Assembly (NCBI RefSeq): GCF_003671765.1
Contig: NZ_QPIB01000042.1
Coordinates: 62,001-126,000, forward strand
From: Xenophilus sp. E41
GTDB lineage: Bacteria; Pseudomonadota; Gammaproteobacteria; Burkholderiales; Burkholderiaceae_C
Reading direction: 5' to 3'
Length of the DNA stretch: 64,000 nucleotides
Shown here: positions 1 to 11,877 of the stretch, piece by piece
How positions within the stretch are numbered: the stretch's first letter is position 1
Layout of the letters: every line of letters begins with the position of its first letter
Notes under the pieces: model-generated
Databases searched by the model: none
Seen by the model: only the letters and a program-made list of their open reading frames with translations
What the model was told of the DNA's origin: nothing
Program-made: the position numbers and the translations under genes

Positions 1-1593
<1,593 letters not shown>

Positions 1594-1612
1594 TCAGAAG
1601 GGAAAGTATAGC

Positions 1613-2011
1613 TTATTCTGCGTCGCTCTGCTCGTCGGCGGCGTCAGAAATTTCGGGGCGATCCACCAGTTCGACCAGGGCCATGGGCGCGTTGTCGCCG
1701 ACGCGGAAGCCCATCTTCAGAATGCGGGTGTAGCCGCCCGGACGCGTCTGGTAACGCGGGCCGAGTTCGTTGAAGAGCTTCACGACGCTGTCGCGGTCGC
1801 GCAGGCGGTCGAAGGCCAGGCGCTTGTTGGCGACGGTGGGGTTCTTGGCCAGCGTGATCATCGGTTCGACGACGCGGCGCAGTTCCTTGGCCTTGGGGAC
1901 CGTGGTCTTGATGGCCTCATGCTCGATGAGCGAGTTCATCATGTTGCGCAGCATCGCGAGGCGGTGCGAGCTGGTGCGGTTGAGTTTGCGGAGTCCGAGT
2001 CCGTGACGCAT
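1613..2011 (-). CDS. rplQ: 50S ribosomal protein L17
   Basis: This 132-residue protein matches L17 from the first residues ([17 protein letters not shown]) and has the usual C-terminal tail. It sits near the exit of the polypeptide tunnel in the large subunit. It is the last protein gene of the alpha operon, 57 nt after rpoA, as in most proteobacteria. The rpoA-rplQ spacer can form a GGGCAG/CTGCCC hairpin (2037-2060) without a U-tract. Downstream on the same strand comes tRNA-fMet. Confidence 0.98.
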   Translation of the reverse strand: MRHGLGLRKLNRTSSHRLAMLRNMMNSLIEHEAIKTTVPKAKELRRVVEPMITLAKNPTVANKRLAFDRLRDRDSVVKLFNELGPRYQTRPGGYTRILKMGFRVGDNAPMALVELVDRPEISDAADEQSDAE

Positions 2012-2068
2012 GGTGGTTCCTTTGACTTTGTTGTCAGGGCAGCCGTATCAGGTACTGCCCCGTGCGGT

Positions 2069-3058
2069 TTAACGCTTGTCGAGGCCGGCCGGCGGCCAGC
2101 TTTCGAGCTTCATGCCCAAGGTCAGGCCGCGCGAGGCGAGCACTTCCTTGATTTCGTTGAGCGACTTGCGACCCAGGTTCGGGGTCTTGAGCAGCTCGTT
2201 CTCGGTGCGCTGGATCAGGTCACCGATGTAGTAGATGTTCTCGGCCTTCAGGCAGTTCGCCGAACGCACGGTGAGCTCGAGCTCGTCCACGGGGCGCAGC
2301 AGGATCGGGTCGAACTGCTGGGCGCTGCGCGGCGCGGGCGCATCGAACGCGGCGAGTTCGCCACCCTCGAGCTGCGCGAACACGGCGAGCTGTTCCACCA
2401 GGATCTTGGCCGACGCACGCACCGCGTCTTCGGCGGTGATGGCACCGTTGGTCTCGATCTCGACCAGCAGCTTGTCCAGGTCGGTGCGCTGTTCGACGCG
2501 GGCGCTCTCGACGGTGTAGCTCACGCGCTTGACGGGCGAGAACGAGGCGTCGAGGACGATGCGGCCGATCGACTTGGTCGGCTCGTCGGCGTAGCGACGC
2601 ATCGTGCCGGGCACGTAACCGCGGCCCTTCTCGACCTTGATCTGCATGTCGAGCTTGCCGCCTTGCGACAGGTGGGCGATGACATGCTCGGGGTTGATGA
2701 TCTCGACGTCGTGCGGCGTCTGGATGTCGGCGGCCGTGACCGGGCCTTCACCGTCCTTGCGCAGCGACAGCGTGACCTCGTCGCGGTTGTGCAGCTTGAA
2801 CACCACGCCCTTGAGGTTGAGCAGGATGTTGACGACGTCTTCCTGAACGCCGTCGATCGAGGAGTACTCATGGAGCACCCCGGCGATCGTCACTTCGGTC
2901 GCCGCATAGCCGACCATCGACGACAGCAGAACGCGGCGCAGCGCGTTGCCGAGCGTGTGGCCATAGCCGCGCTCGAAAGGTTCGAGCGTCACCTTGGCCT
3001 TGTTGGTGGCCAGTTGCTCGACCTGGATGGTCTTGGGTTTCAGCAGGGTGGTTTGCAT
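2069..3058 (-). CDS. rpoA: DNA-directed RNA polymerase subunit alpha
   Basis: At 329 residues this has the normal length for the alpha subunit. The N-terminal assembly domain (to about residue 235; it includes the [14 protein letters not shown] motif) nucleates RNA polymerase through alpha dimerisation. The C-terminal domain ([19 protein letters not shown], then the [14 protein letters not shown] helix) binds UP elements and activators. A 126-nt gap with a terminator-like hairpin separates it from rpsD, so its expression relative to S4 may be set there. Confidence 0.98.
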   Translation of the reverse strand: MQTTLLKPKTIQVEQLATNKAKVTLEPFERGYGHTLGNALRRVLLSSMVGYAATEVTIAGVLHEYSSIDGVQEDVVNILLNLKGVVFKLHNRDEVTLSLRKDGEGPVTAADIQTPHDVEIINPEHVIAHLSQGGKLDMQIKVEKGRGYVPGTMRRYADEPTKSIGRIVLDASFSPVKRVSYTVESARVEQRTDLDKLLVEIETNGAITAEDAVRASAKILVEQLAVFAQLEGGELAAFDAPAPRSAQQFDPILLRPVDELELTVRSANCLKAENIYYIGDLIQRTENELLKTPNLGRKSLNEIKEVLASRGLTLGMKLESWPPAGLDKR

Positions 3059-3145
3059 GCAGGCTTCCTCTCAATACCCCCGGCTCGTTACACCGGTAAG
3101 GCTGAATGCCCTCGTCGAATGCCTTCGACGGGGGCGCAAAACACT

Positions 3146-3182
3146 AGAGGACGAGGCTGCGCAGCAGCCTCGTGGATCCTCT
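3146..3182 (-). terminator. Terminator/attenuator-like hairpin between rpsD and rpoA
   Basis: A perfect 10-bp stem (ACGAGGCTGC at 3151-3160, GCAGCCTCGT at 3164-3173) with a 3-nt loop lies between rpsD and rpoA. It is extended by outer AGAGG/CCTCT pairing (3146-3150 with 3178-3182). On the transcribed minus strand a GTGTTTTG stretch follows the stem. The U-tract is short, so partial termination or an RNA-processing role is more likely than a full stop, given that rpoA needs read-through or its own promoter. Confidence 0.5.
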
Positions 3183-3184
3183 GT

Positions 3185-3808
3185 TTATCGCGAGTACAGC
3201 TCGACGATCAGCGATTCGTTGATGTCCGCGCCGAACTCGTCGCGGTCCGGCACCTTCTTGAAGGTGCCTTCGGCCTTGTCGATGTTGACCTCGACCCAGG
3301 CGGGGATGCCGACTTGCTGCGCCAGTTGCAGCGCTTCGACGATGCGGTTCTGCTTCTTCGACTTGTCGCGCACGGCCACCACGTCGCCGGTCTTGACCAT
3401 GTACGAGGGGATGTTCACCGACTGGCCGTTCACCGTGATCGCCTTGTGCGACACCAGCTGACGCGCTTCGGCACGGGTCGAGCCGAAGCCCATGCGGTAG
3501 ACGACGTTGTCCAGGCGCGATTCGAGGATGAACAGCAGGTTGGCGCCGGTGTTGCCGCGGCGGCGGTCGGCTTCCTCGAAGTAGCGGCGGAACTGCTTCT
3601 CGAGCACGCCGTACATGCGCTTGACCTTCTGCTTCTCGCGCAGCTGCAGGCCGAAATCGGAGGTGCGCTGGCCCGAAGTGCGGCCGTGCTGGCCGGGCTT
3701 CGAGTCGAACTTGGCCTTGTCCGCGATCGAGCGGCGGGCGCTCTTCAGGAACAGGTCGGTGCCTTCACGGCGGGAAAGTTTGGCCTTGGGGCCGAGGTAA
3801 CGTGCCAC
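3185..3808 (-). CDS. rpsD: 30S ribosomal protein S4
   Basis: This is a 207-residue S4. The N-terminal region lacks the cysteine cluster of zinc-binding S4 forms, and the S4 RNA-binding fold follows ([20 protein letters not shown] region). S4 is a primary 16S rRNA binder that starts assembly of the 5' domain. In enterobacteria it also represses its own alpha operon by binding the mRNA. Unusually for a tightly packed operon, both flanking spacers (131 nt to rpsK, 126 nt to rpoA) are long and carry strong hairpins. Confidence 0.98.
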   Translation of the reverse strand: MARYLGPKAKLSRREGTDLFLKSARRSIADKAKFDSKPGQHGRTSGQRTSDFGLQLREKQKVKRMYGVLEKQFRRYFEEADRRRGNTGANLLFILESRLDNVVYRMGFGSTRAEARQLVSHKAITVNGQSVNIPSYMVKTGDVVAVRDKSKKQNRIVEALQLAQQVGIPAWVEVNIDKAEGTFKKVPDRDEFGADINESLIVELYSR

Positions 3809-3883
3809 GGTGTTTTCCTTGGTGTCATCTGCCGCAGTCGCCTGCGGGAGCCATCAGTCGTTCGGTCGATGGCGGTGGGCTTG

Positions 3884-3924
3884 GATAAAAGCAAAATGCG
3901 CAGCCGCCCGGAGGCGGACTGCGC
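3884..3924 (-). terminator. Terminator/attenuator-like hairpin between rpsK and rpsD
   Basis: Read on the minus strand, GCGCAG-T-CCGCC pairs with GGCGG-CTGCGC around a 4-nt loop (stem at 3898-3924: 11 bp with one bulged T). It is followed by ATTTTGCTTTTATC. This is the layout of a rho-independent terminator, 15 nt after the rpsK stop and about 75 nt before the rpsD start. In an operon that normally continues through S4, RNA polymerase alpha and L17, it more likely attenuates than ends transcription, or rpsD has its own promoter in the same gap. Confidence 0.6.
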
Positions 3925-3939
3925 CAGTCGCCGACGCCT

Positions 3940-4344
3940 TTAGATGCGGCGGCGCTTCTGCGGACGGCAGCCGTTGTGCGGCACGGGCGTCACGTCGGAG
4001 ATCGACGTGATGCGGATGCCCAGCGCGGCCAGCGCGCGCACCGACGACTCGCGACCCGGGCCGGGGCCCTTGATCTCGACGTCGAGGTTCTTGATGCCTT
4101 GTTCCACCGCGGCACGGCCGGCGACTTCCGACGCCACCTGGGCGGCGAAGGGGGTCGACTTGCGCGAGCCCTTGAAGCCCTGGCCGCCCGACGACGCCCA
4201 CGACAGGGCGTTGCCCTGGCGGTCGGTGATCGTGATGATGGTGTTATTGAACGAGGCGTGCACGTGCGCGATGCCGTCCGCAACGTTCTTGCGGACCTTC
4301 TTGCGAACGCGTTGTGCAGCGTTGTTGGCAGGAGCTTTGGCCAT
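3940..4344 (-). CDS. rpsK: 30S ribosomal protein S11
   Basis: This 134-residue protein carries the S11 signature ([19 protein letters not shown]-terminal [17 protein letters not shown]). It lies in the platform of the 30S subunit near the E-site mRNA. It starts 12 nt after rpsM ends, and the gene that follows (rpsD) is separated by a hairpin with a U-tract. Confidence 0.98.
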   Translation of the reverse strand: MAKAPANNAAQRVRKKVRKNVADGIAHVHASFNNTIITITDRQGNALSWASSGGQGFKGSRKSTPFAAQVASEVAGRAAVEQGIKNLDVEIKGPGPGRESSVRALAALGIRITSISDVTPVPHNGCRPQKRRRI

Positions 4345-4356
4345 GCGGTTCTCTCT

Positions 4357-4722
4357 TTACTTCTTCAGGGCCTGAGCGGCCTTGCGCGGACCCTTGCGGG
4401 TGCGGGCGTTGGTGCGCGTGCGCTGGCCGCGCATCGGCAGGCCGCGGCGATGACGGAAGCCGCGGTAGCAGCCGATGTCCATCAGGCGCTTGATGTTCAT
4501 CGTCGTCTCGCGACGCAGGTCGCCTTCGATCGTGAACTGCGCGATCTGGTCGCGGATCTTCTCGAGGTCGGCGTCGGTCAGGTCCTTGACCTTCTTCGCG
4601 TAGTCGATGCCGCAGGCTTCGCAGATCTTGCGAGCGCGGGTGCGGCCGATGCCAAAGATCGCCGTCAGGCCGATCTCGGCGTGCTTGTGCGGCGGAATGT
4701 TGATGCCAGCGATACGTGCCAT
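4357..4722 (-). CDS. rpsM: 30S ribosomal protein S13
   Basis: This 121-residue S13 opens with [18 protein letters not shown] and ends in the basic [13 protein letters not shown] tail. It sits in the 30S head, forms intersubunit bridges with L5, and its tail contacts P-site tRNA. It follows rpmJ closely (22 nt) as in the standard alpha operon. Confidence 0.98.
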   Translation of the reverse strand: MARIAGINIPPHKHAEIGLTAIFGIGRTRARKICEACGIDYAKKVKDLTDADLEKIRDQIAQFTIEGDLRRETTMNIKRLMDIGCYRGFRHRRGLPMRGQRTRTNARTRKGPRKAAQALKK

Positions 4723-4744
4723 GTGCGTCCTCTAGAACTCTCGA

Positions 4745-4858
4745 TCAACCCTGGCGCTGCTTGTGGCGCGGGTCGGTGCAGATCACGCGCACAACACCCT
4801 TGCGGCGGATGATCTTGCAATTGCGGCAGATGGTTTTGACCGAAGCCGAAACTCTCAT
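4745..4858 (-). CDS. rpmJ: 50S ribosomal protein L36 (zinc-binding form)
   Basis: The 37-residue protein [15 protein letters not shown]... carries the zinc ligands C11, C14, C27 and H32. The open frame extends 29 codons further upstream, but L36 always starts at this Met and a purine-rich ribosome-binding site (AGGAGA) lies just before it. L36 helps stabilise domain structure in 23S rRNA. The zinc-containing form is often paired with a zinc-free paralogue elsewhere in the genome for zinc starvation. Confidence 0.95.
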   Translation of the reverse strand: MRVSASVKTICRNCKIIRRKGVVRVICTDPRHKQRQG

Positions 4859-4957
4859 TTGATTTCTCCTGAAACTCTCTCTTGGCGACCTACTTCGCCC
4901 GAAACACATGTTGCGCCCGGGCCGAACCGCAGGGCGTCGATTCAATGCTGACTTCTC

Positions 4958-4976
4958 GCTCCGCGGTCCGCGGAGC
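4958..4976 (-). other. Hairpin directly after the secY stop codon
   Basis: A GC-rich palindrome (GCTCCGCGG-A-CCGCGGAGC) begins at the base after the secY stop. It lacks a U-tract, so it is not a typical terminator. It could be a processing or mRNA-stability element between secY and rpmJ. The 118-nt spacer holds no infA gene, although infA stands at this place in some other betaproteobacteria. Confidence 0.35.
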
Positions 4977-6308
<1,332 letters not shown>

Positions 6309-6343
6309 GTTCAGGTGCTTCCTGTGAGGTTGCCGTCAGCCGC

Positions 6344-6775
6344 TCAGGCCACGCTGCCGCCGGCCGCCTCGATGGCAGCCTTGGCACCTGCGGTGGCACC
6401 GATGCCGGTGAGCTTGACCGACTTGGTCAGTTCGCCCGACTTCACGACCTTCACGACCTTGGCCAGCTGGCCCACCAGGCCGGCTTGCTTGAGCGCGAGC
6501 ACATCGACTTCGGCCAGGCCGAGCTTTTCCAGCGCGGCCAGCGTCACTTCGGCGTTGTACTTCAGCGATTGCGACTTGAAGCCACGCTTGGGCAGGCGCC
6601 GCTGCAGCGGCATCTGGCCGCCTTCGAAGCCCACCTTGTGGAAACCGCCGGCGCGCGACTTCTGGCCCTTGTGACCGCGACCCGCGGTCTTGCCCAGGCC
6701 GGAGCCGATGCCACGGCCGACGCGACGCTTGGCGTGCTTGGCGCCCGCTGCGGGCTTGATGCCATTGAGTTCCAT
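6344..6775 (-). CDS. rplO: 50S ribosomal protein L15
   Basis: A 143-residue L15 with the glycine/arginine-rich N-terminal extension ([23 protein letters not shown]), which penetrates the 23S rRNA core. It starts 1 nt after the rpmD stop, implying translational coupling. Confidence 0.98.
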   Translation of the reverse strand: MELNGIKPAAGAKHAKRRVGRGIGSGLGKTAGRGHKGQKSRAGGFHKVGFEGGQMPLQRRLPKRGFKSQSLKYNAEVTLAALEKLGLAEVDVLALKQAGLVGQLAKVVKVVKSGELTKSVKLTGIGATAGAKAAIEAAGGSVA

Positions 6776-6776
6776 G

Positions 6777-6962
6777 TCAGAGCACCTTCACCAGATAGGC
6801 GATCTTGTTGATCATGCCGCGCACGGCGGGCGTGTCCTGCAGCTCGCTCACGCTGTTGAGCTTGCGCAGGCCCAGGCCACGCACGGTGGCGCGGTGCGAC
6901 TGCTTCGTGCCGATCGGGCTGCGAACCAGTTGGACCTTGACGGTCTGTTGTTGGGTGGTCAT
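6777..6962 (-). CDS. rpmD: 50S ribosomal protein L30
   Basis: A 61-residue L30 ([29 protein letters not shown]) of normal bacterial length. It lies 14 nt after rpsE and is packed against rplO. Confidence 0.97.
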   Translation of the reverse strand: MTTQQQTVKVQLVRSPIGTKQSHRATVRGLGLRKLNSVSELQDTPAVRGMINKIAYLVKVL

Positions 6963-6976
6963 AGCGTTTCTCGCAA

Positions 6977-7495
6977 TCAGGCGAAGATTTCTTCGACCGT
7001 GAGACCGCGCTTGGCCGCCACTTCGGCGGGCGTGGTCGAGTTCTTGAGCGCGTCGAGCGTGGCGCGAACCATGTTGTACGGGTTCGACGAACCATGGCTC
7101 TTGGCCACGATGTCGGTGATGCCCATCACTTCGAACACGGCACGCATCGGGCCGCCGGCGATGATGCCGGTGCCCTTGGGGGCCGGCGACATCATCACGG
7201 TGGAGGCGCCGTGGTGGCCCGTCACCTGGTGGTGCAGGGTCCCATTCTTGATCGACACCTTCATGAGGTTGCGACGCGCTTCTTCCATGGCCTTCTGCAC
7301 GGCGGCGGGCACTTCCTTGGACTTGCCCTTGCCCATTCCGACGCGGCCATCGCCGTCACCGACCACGGTCAGTGCTGCGAAACCCAGGATCCGACCACCC
7401 TTCACCACCTTGGTGACGCGGTTGATCGAGATCATCTTCTCGCGCAGACCGTCCTCGGGACCTTCGTTCTGCGTTCTTGCCTGAATCTTTGCCAT
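6977..7495 (-). CDS. rpsE: 30S ribosomal protein S5
   Basis: This 172-residue S5 has the N-terminal double-stranded-RNA-binding domain ([19 protein letters not shown]) and the C-terminal domain ([24 protein letters not shown]). It lines the mRNA entry tunnel and affects decoding accuracy. Position between rplR and rpmD is standard. Confidence 0.98.
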   Translation of the reverse strand: MAKIQARTQNEGPEDGLREKMISINRVTKVVKGGRILGFAALTVVGDGDGRVGMGKGKSKEVPAAVQKAMEEARRNLMKVSIKNGTLHHQVTGHHGASTVMMSPAPKGTGIIAGGPMRAVFEVMGITDIVAKSHGSSNPYNMVRATLDALKNSTTPAEVAAKRGLTVEEIFA

Positions 7496-7521
7496 CTTGA
7501 ATTCCTGAACTCAGCGTGCGC

Positions 7522-7890
7522 TTAGAACTGCAGACCGGCTTCGCGGGCCGCTTCGGCGAGGGCCTTCACGCGGCCGTGGTAGGCGAAGCCCGCACGGTCG
7601 AAAGCCACCTTCTCGACACCGGCCGCCTTGGCCTTCTCGGCGATGCGCTTGCCGATGATCTGCGCGGCAGCGGCATTGCCGCCCTTGCCGGCGCCACCGA
7701 GCGAGCTGCGCACTTCGGCTTCGGCGGTGGAGGCCGAAGCCAGCACCTTGGTGCCGTCGCCGGAGACGACTGCAGCGTAGATGTGCAGATTGGTGCGGTT
7801 CACCATCAGACGCGCGACGCCCTGCGTGGCAATGCGGATGCGGGTCTGGCGGGCACGGCGCAGGCGCTGTTCCTTCTTGGTCAACATCAT
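7522..7890 (-). CDS. rplR: 50S ribosomal protein L18
   Basis: A 122-residue L18 that binds 5S rRNA with L5 and L25 in the central protuberance. Two adjacent ATG codons (7890 and 7887) could start it; the shorter 121-residue form begins [16 protein letters not shown]. The C-terminal signature [24 protein letters not shown] is intact. Confidence 0.97.
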   Translation of the reverse strand: MMLTKKEQRLRRARQTRIRIATQGVARLMVNRTNLHIYAAVVSGDGTKVLASASTAEAEVRSSLGGAGKGGNAAAAQIIGKRIAEKAKAAGVEKVAFDRAGFAYHGRVKALAEAAREAGLQF

Positions 7891-7898
7891 GCTGCCCC

Positions 7899-8432
7899 TT
7901 ACTTCTTCTTGGTCTCTTTGATCACGATCTTCTCGTCCGAATAACGGATCCCCTTGCCCTTGTAGGGCTCGGGCGGACGAATCGCTCGGATCTCGGCGGC
8001 CACCTGGCCGACGCGCTGGCGGTCGGCACCCTTGATGACGATTTCGGTCGGGGCCGGCGTGGCCACCGTGATGCCCGCAGGCATGTCCTTGTTGACCGGG
8101 TGCGAGAAGCCGACCGACAGGTTCAGCTTGGCGCCCTGGGCCTGGGCCTTGAAGCCCACGCCGACGAGGTTGAGCTTCTTCTCGAAACCCTTGCTCACGC
8201 CGACGACCATGTTGTTGACCAGCTGGCGCACCGTGCCGCTCATCGCGTTGGCTTCACGCGATTCATCGGCCGGCTCGAAGCTCAGCTTGCCATCCTTGTT
8301 CGACACCTTGACCAACGCGTTGGCAGGGATCGACAGCTGACCACCCGCGCCCTTGACGCTGATCTGGTCTTCCTTGATCGCCACATCCACGCCTTGCGGG
8401 ATGGCGACCGGCATTTTTCCGACTCGGGACAT
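7899..8432 (-). CDS. rplF: 50S ribosomal protein L6
   Basis: This 177-residue L6 has the usual two repeated domains and the C-terminal signature [15 protein letters not shown]. It sits near the GTPase-associated centre at the base of the L7/L12 stalk. It is packed between rpsH (17 nt) and rplR (8 nt). Confidence 0.98.
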   Translation of the reverse strand: MSRVGKMPVAIPQGVDVAIKEDQISVKGAGGQLSIPANALVKVSNKDGKLSFEPADESREANAMSGTVRQLVNNMVVGVSKGFEKKLNLVGVGFKAQAQGAKLNLSVGFSHPVNKDMPAGITVATPAPTEIVIKGADRQRVGQVAAEIRAIRPPEPYKGKGIRYSDEKIVIKETKKK

Positions 8433-8449
8433 TGTTCAGTTACCTCCGG

Positions 8450-8845
8450 TCAGGCGACGTAGCACAGCACTTCGCCGCCAACGCCATCGGCGCGCGCCTT
8501 GCGGTCGGTCATCACGCCCTTTGGGGTGGTGACGATCGCCACGCCCAGGCCGTTCTGGACCTGGGGGATCGCGCTCGAACCCTTGTAGACGCGCAGGCCG
8601 GGACGGCTCACGCGTTCGATGCGCTCGATCACCGGGCGGCCGGCGTAGTACTTCAGCGAGATCTCGAGGTTGCTCTTGCCGGCTTCGGTCTTGACCTGGA
8701 AGCCGTCGATGTAGCCCTCGTCCTTCAGCACCTGGGCGATCGCGACCTTCACCTTGGAAGACGGGACCGACACGGTGGGCTTCGCGACCATCTGCGCATT
8801 GCGGATGCGCGTCAGCAGGTCGGCGATGGGATCACTCATGCTCAT
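8450..8845 (-). CDS. rpsH: 30S ribosomal protein S8
   Basis: A 131-residue S8 ([16 protein letters not shown] start; [13 protein letters not shown]-type C-terminus seen as [25 protein letters not shown]). It is a primary 16S rRNA binder. In E. coli it also represses the spc operon by binding near the rplE start; no mimic of that site was identified by eye here. Confidence 0.98.
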   Translation of the reverse strand: MSMSDPIADLLTRIRNAQMVAKPTVSVPSSKVKVAIAQVLKDEGYIDGFQVKTEAGKSNLEISLKYYAGRPVIERIERVSRPGLRVYKGSSAIPQVQNGLGVAIVTTPKGVMTDRKARADGVGGEVLCYVA

Positions 8846-8866
8846 GTTTCTTGCTCCTGCCTGCGC

Positions 8867-9172
8867 TTACCAGCTGGCCTTGGTGACACCGGGGATGTCA
8901 CCGGCGAAGGCCAGTTCACGGATCTTGGCGCGGGCCAGACCGAACTGACGGAAGGTGCCGCGCGGACGGCCGGTGATTTCGCAGCGGTTGCGCTGGCGGG
9001 TCGGGTTCGCGTTGCGCGGCAGCTTCTGCAGCGCCAGGCGTGCAGCGGCACGCTCTTCGTCGCTCTTCTTCGCGTCGCCGGCGATCGCCTTCAGCTCTTC
9101 GTGCTTCTTGGCGTACTTGGCGACCAGTTTTTCTCGCTTGAGCTCGCGCTCGATCAAAGCTACTTTAGCCAC
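8867..9172 (-). CDS. rpsN: 30S ribosomal protein S14 (zinc-independent long form)
   Basis: A 101-residue S14 ending [27 protein letters not shown]. It lacks the CxxC...CxxC zinc ribbon of the short S14 type, which is typical for proteobacteria. It lies 9 nt after rplE and 21 nt before rpsH. Confidence 0.98.
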   Translation of the reverse strand: MAKVALIERELKREKLVAKYAKKHEELKAIAGDAKKSDEERAAARLALQKLPRNANPTRQRNRCEITGRPRGTFRQFGLARAKIRELAFAGDIPGVTKASW

Positions 9173-9181
9173 AAGTCCACC

Positions 9182-9721
9182 TCAGTTCTTGAACGGGAAA
9201 CGGAAACCGGCGAGAAGCGCCTTGGCTTCTTCGTCCGACTTGGCCGTCGTCGTGATGCTGATATTGAGGCCGCGCAGGGCATCAACCTTGTCGTACTCGA
9301 TCTCGGGGAAGATGATCTGTTCCTTGACCCCGATGTTGTAGTTGCCACGGCCGTCGAACGCGCGACCGGAGATACCACGGAAGTCACGCACGCGCGGCAG
9401 GGCCACGGTGACGAAGCGGTCCAGGAATTCGTACATCTTCACGCCACGCAGCGTGACCATGCAGCCGATGGCCTGGCCTTCGCGGATCTTGAAGCCGGCG
9501 ATGGCCTTCTTGGCCTTCGTCACGACGGGCTTCTGGCCGGCGATCTTGGTCAGGTCGGCGACGGCGTTGTCCATCACCTTCTTGTCGGCCACGGCCTCGC
9601 TCACGCCCATGTTCAGCGTGATCTTGGTCAGGCGCGGGACCTGCATCGGCGACTTGTAGCCGAACTTTTCGGTCAGGTCCTTCGCGATCTTCTCGCGGTA
9701 GTGTTGTTGCAGTCGTGCCAT
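9182..9721 (-). CDS. rplE: 50S ribosomal protein L5
   Basis: L5 carries 5S rRNA into the large subunit and bridges to S13. The preferred start is the ATG at 9721 ([12 protein letters not shown], 179 residues), which matches the family N-terminus. An in-frame ATG two codons upstream (9727) overlaps the rplX stop in an ATGA arrangement and cannot be excluded. The signature [23 protein letters not shown] is present. Confidence 0.97.
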   Translation of the reverse strand: MARLQQHYREKIAKDLTEKFGYKSPMQVPRLTKITLNMGVSEAVADKKVMDNAVADLTKIAGQKPVVTKAKKAIAGFKIREGQAIGCMVTLRGVKMYEFLDRFVTVALPRVRDFRGISGRAFDGRGNYNIGVKEQIIFPEIEYDKVDALRGLNISITTTAKSDEEAKALLAGFRFPFKN

Positions 9722-9723
9722 GG

Positions 9724-10041
9724 TCATGCCACCTTGATTTCTTCGCCGCTGGACTTGAAGACGCGCACGCGCTTGCCGTCCACGAGCTTGATGCCCACGC
9801 GGTCGGCCTTGCCGGTCGCCGCATTGAAGATCGCCACGTTGGATTGGTGGATCGGCATGGCCTTCTCGACGATGCCGCCGGTCGTGCCCTTCATCGGGTT
9901 CGGCTTGGTGTGCTTCTTGACCAGATTGATGCCGTCGATGACGACATGCGAGTCGTCGGCGCGCAGCGACACGGTGCCGCGCTTGCCCTTGTCGCGGCCG
10001 GCCAACACGATGACCTGGTCGCCCTTGCGAATCTTGTTCAT
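9724..10041 (-). CDS. rplX: 50S ribosomal protein L24
   Basis: A 105-residue L24 with the KOW motif ([20 protein letters not shown], residues about 5-24). It is an assembly initiator for the large subunit near the tunnel exit. It follows rplN by 10 nt and is coupled to rplE. Confidence 0.98.
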   Translation of the reverse strand: MNKIRKGDQVIVLAGRDKGKRGTVSLRADDSHVVIDGINLVKKHTKPNPMKGTTGGIVEKAMPIHQSNVAIFNAATGKADRVGIKLVDGKRVRVFKSSGEEIKVA

Positions 10042-10051
10042 GGCGTTGTCC

Positions 10052-10420
10052 TTAGAGAACTTCGGGAGCCAGCGAGACGATCTTCATGAACTTCTCGGTA
10101 CGCAGTTCACGCGTCACGGGTCCGAAGATGCGGGTGCCGATCGGCTCCAGCTTGGCGTTGAGCAGCACGGCGGCATTGCCGTCGAACTTGACGAGCGAAC
10201 CGTCGCCACGACGGATGCCCTTGGCGGTGCGCACGACCACGGCGTTGTAGATCTCGCCCTTCTTGACGCGACCACGCGGTGCGGCTTCCTTGACGCTGAC
10301 CTTGATCACGTCGCCGACGCTGGCGTAGCGACGCTTGGAGCCACCGAGCACCTTGATGCACAGGACGGATTTCGCGCCCGTGTTGTCGGCCACTTCGAGC
10401 CGGGATTCAGTCTGGATCAT
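10052..10420 (-). CDS. rplN: 50S ribosomal protein L14
   Basis: A 122-residue L14 starting [17 protein letters not shown]. The open frame continues about 70 codons upstream, but the family start is this Met at 10420. L14 lies at the subunit interface. It is the first gene of the cluster here: rpsQ, rpmC, rplP and the rest of the S10 operon are not upstream. The next gene upstream runs the other way, so the spc operon stands alone with its own promoter. Confidence 0.97.
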   Translation of the reverse strand: MIQTESRLEVADNTGAKSVLCIKVLGGSKRRYASVGDVIKVSVKEAAPRGRVKKGEIYNAVVVRTAKGIRRGDGSLVKFDGNAAVLLNAKLEPIGTRIFGPVTRELRTEKFMKIVSLAPEVL

Positions 10421-10570
10421 TGCTAGTAGTTCCCAACTTGTACCGTTGCGCCCTGCAGAAACTGCGAAAGCGGCACCGGTCAGTCTTGGGCCCGTCGTCG
10501 GAGCGCCGAAACCACATCGGCACGCCTTCGTCTGGGCGGAAGTCCTCGCTTTTTGAAAGCGAAGCCCGCG

Positions 10571-10599
10571 ATTGTGGCATCCGGCGGGTCTGTTGTCAA
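10571..10599 (-). promoter_or_regulatory. Sigma-70 promoter for the rplN-led ribosomal operon
   Basis: On the minus strand a perfect -35 box TTGACA (10594-10599) is followed after 17 nt by CACAAT (10571-10576, 4 of 6 matches to TATAAT). Transcription would start near 10563, giving a leader of about 140 nt before rplN. The leader begins with a small hairpin, CGCTTTCAAAAAGCG (10547-10561). This is the only strong promoter visible for the 17-gene cluster. Confidence 0.7.
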
Positions 10600-10713
10600 A
10601 CACCTTCTGCCCAGTTTTTCGCCAGCGCAGCAAATCGGCGACGTGCGAGGCGGCCGCGCCGCCGATGCGCCGGCCAGCCGGCAGACCCGGTCAGCCCGCC
10701 TAGACTCCGCGCC

Positions 10714-11877
10714 ATGCGCCCCTCCGCAGCCCCGTCTCCCGATGCCACCCGCCGCGCCCTGCTGCAGGGCCTGGGCGCGCTCGCCCTCGTCGGATGCGGC
10801 CCGCGCCGTCCGGCGGCCGCACCGGGCGGCGGCGCTCTGGACCGTATTGCCGAGGCGCGCTGGGCGCACGGGCTGGACGTGGGCGGCACCCCGGCCGGCG
10901 GGCTCTCGGGCGTCGATTACGACAGCCGGCGGGGTGAATACCTGCTGCTGAGCGACGACCGCTCGGACAAGGCGCCGGCCCGCTATTACGCCGCACGCTG
11001 GGACCGCCCGGCGGACGGTTCGGCGCCAGTGCCGCTGCGCGCGCAGACGCTGCTGCAGGCCGACGGCCAGCCCTGGCCGCCGCGCGCGCGTGCGCTCGCC
11101 GGCGTGCCCGTGCCCGACCCCGAGGCGCTGCGCCTGCGGCCCGACACCGACACCCTGCTGTGGACCAGCGAGGGCGACGTGCCGCGCGGCTTCGGCCCCG
11201 CGCTGTATGAAAGCAGCCGCGACGGCCGCCTGCTGCGAGCCTTCCGGTTGCCGGCGATGTTCGACGCCGACGCGGCCGGGCGCCGCGGCCCGCGCGACAA
11301 CCTCAGCTTCGAGGGCCTGGCGCTCACGCCCGACGCCCGCCAGGCCTGGGTCGCGATGGAGAACGCCCTGATCGAGGACGGCCCCAGCCCCACGCTCGAG
11401 GCGCCCGGCGGCCCCTGCCGCTTCACCTGCGTCGACCTCGCCCGCGGCACCGCCGTGCGGCAGATCGCCTACGTGCCCGACGCCATCCCGCTGCGGCCGC
11501 TGGTGCCCGGCACCTATGCCGACAACGGGGTGAGCGAGATCCTCATGCTCGACGCCCATCGGATGCTGGTGCTCGAGCGAGCCTACGCGGCCGGCCGCGG
11601 CAACTCGCTGCGTCTGTACGCGATCGACACGCGCGAGGCGAGCGACACGCTGGCCGTCCCCGCGCTGCGCCTCGGCAACCACCGCCCCGCCCCCAAGACC
11701 CTGGTCGCCGACTTCGCCACGCTGGGTCTCGCGCGCCTGGACAACAGCGAGGGCATGTGCTGGGGCCCGTCCTTGCCTGACGGCCGCCGCCTGCTGGCGG
11801 TGGTGAGCGACGACAACTTCAATCCGCTGCAGATCACCCAGTTTGCCGCCTTTGCCTTCAAGGACCTGAGCACATGA
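10714..11877 (+). CDS. Esterase-like phytase-family lipoprotein
   Basis: A 387-residue protein with an Arg-Arg signal (TRRALLQGLGALALVGCG). The LVGC lipobox suggests export and lipid anchoring. The rest resembles the 'esterase-like activity of phytase' family: GLSGVDYD near the N-terminus, DPEALR, a DNLSFEGLALTPD motif, and NSEGMCWGP and SDDNF near the C-terminus, consistent with a beta-propeller of acidic, probably metal-binding loops. The substrate is unknown. The chosen ATG (10714) is the first one that gives a signal peptide. The stop overlaps the proC start (ATGA), so the two are probably co-translated although their roles appear unrelated. Confidence 0.75.
   Translation: MRPSAAPSPDATRRALLQGLGALALVGCGPRRPAAAPGGGALDRIAEARWAHGLDVGGTPAGGLSGVDYDSRRGEYLLLSDDRSDKAPARYYAARWDRPADGSAPVPLRAQTLLQADGQPWPPRARALAGVPVPDPEALRLRPDTDTLLWTSEGDVPRGFGPALYESSRDGRLLRAFRLPAMFDADAAGRRGPRDNLSFEGLALTPDARQAWVAMENALIEDGPSPTLEAPGGPCRFTCVDLARGTAVRQIAYVPDAIPLRPLVPGTYADNGVSEILMLDAHRMLVLERAYAAGRGNSLRLYAIDTREASDTLAVPALRLGNHRPAPKTLVADFATLGLARLDNSEGMCWGPSLPDGRRLLAVVSDDNFNPLQITQFAAFAFKDLST

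Noticed and set aside
4859-4976. Possible infA between secY and rpmJ
   Set aside because: Only 118 nt are available and no IF1-like frame is present; infA needs about 219 nt.
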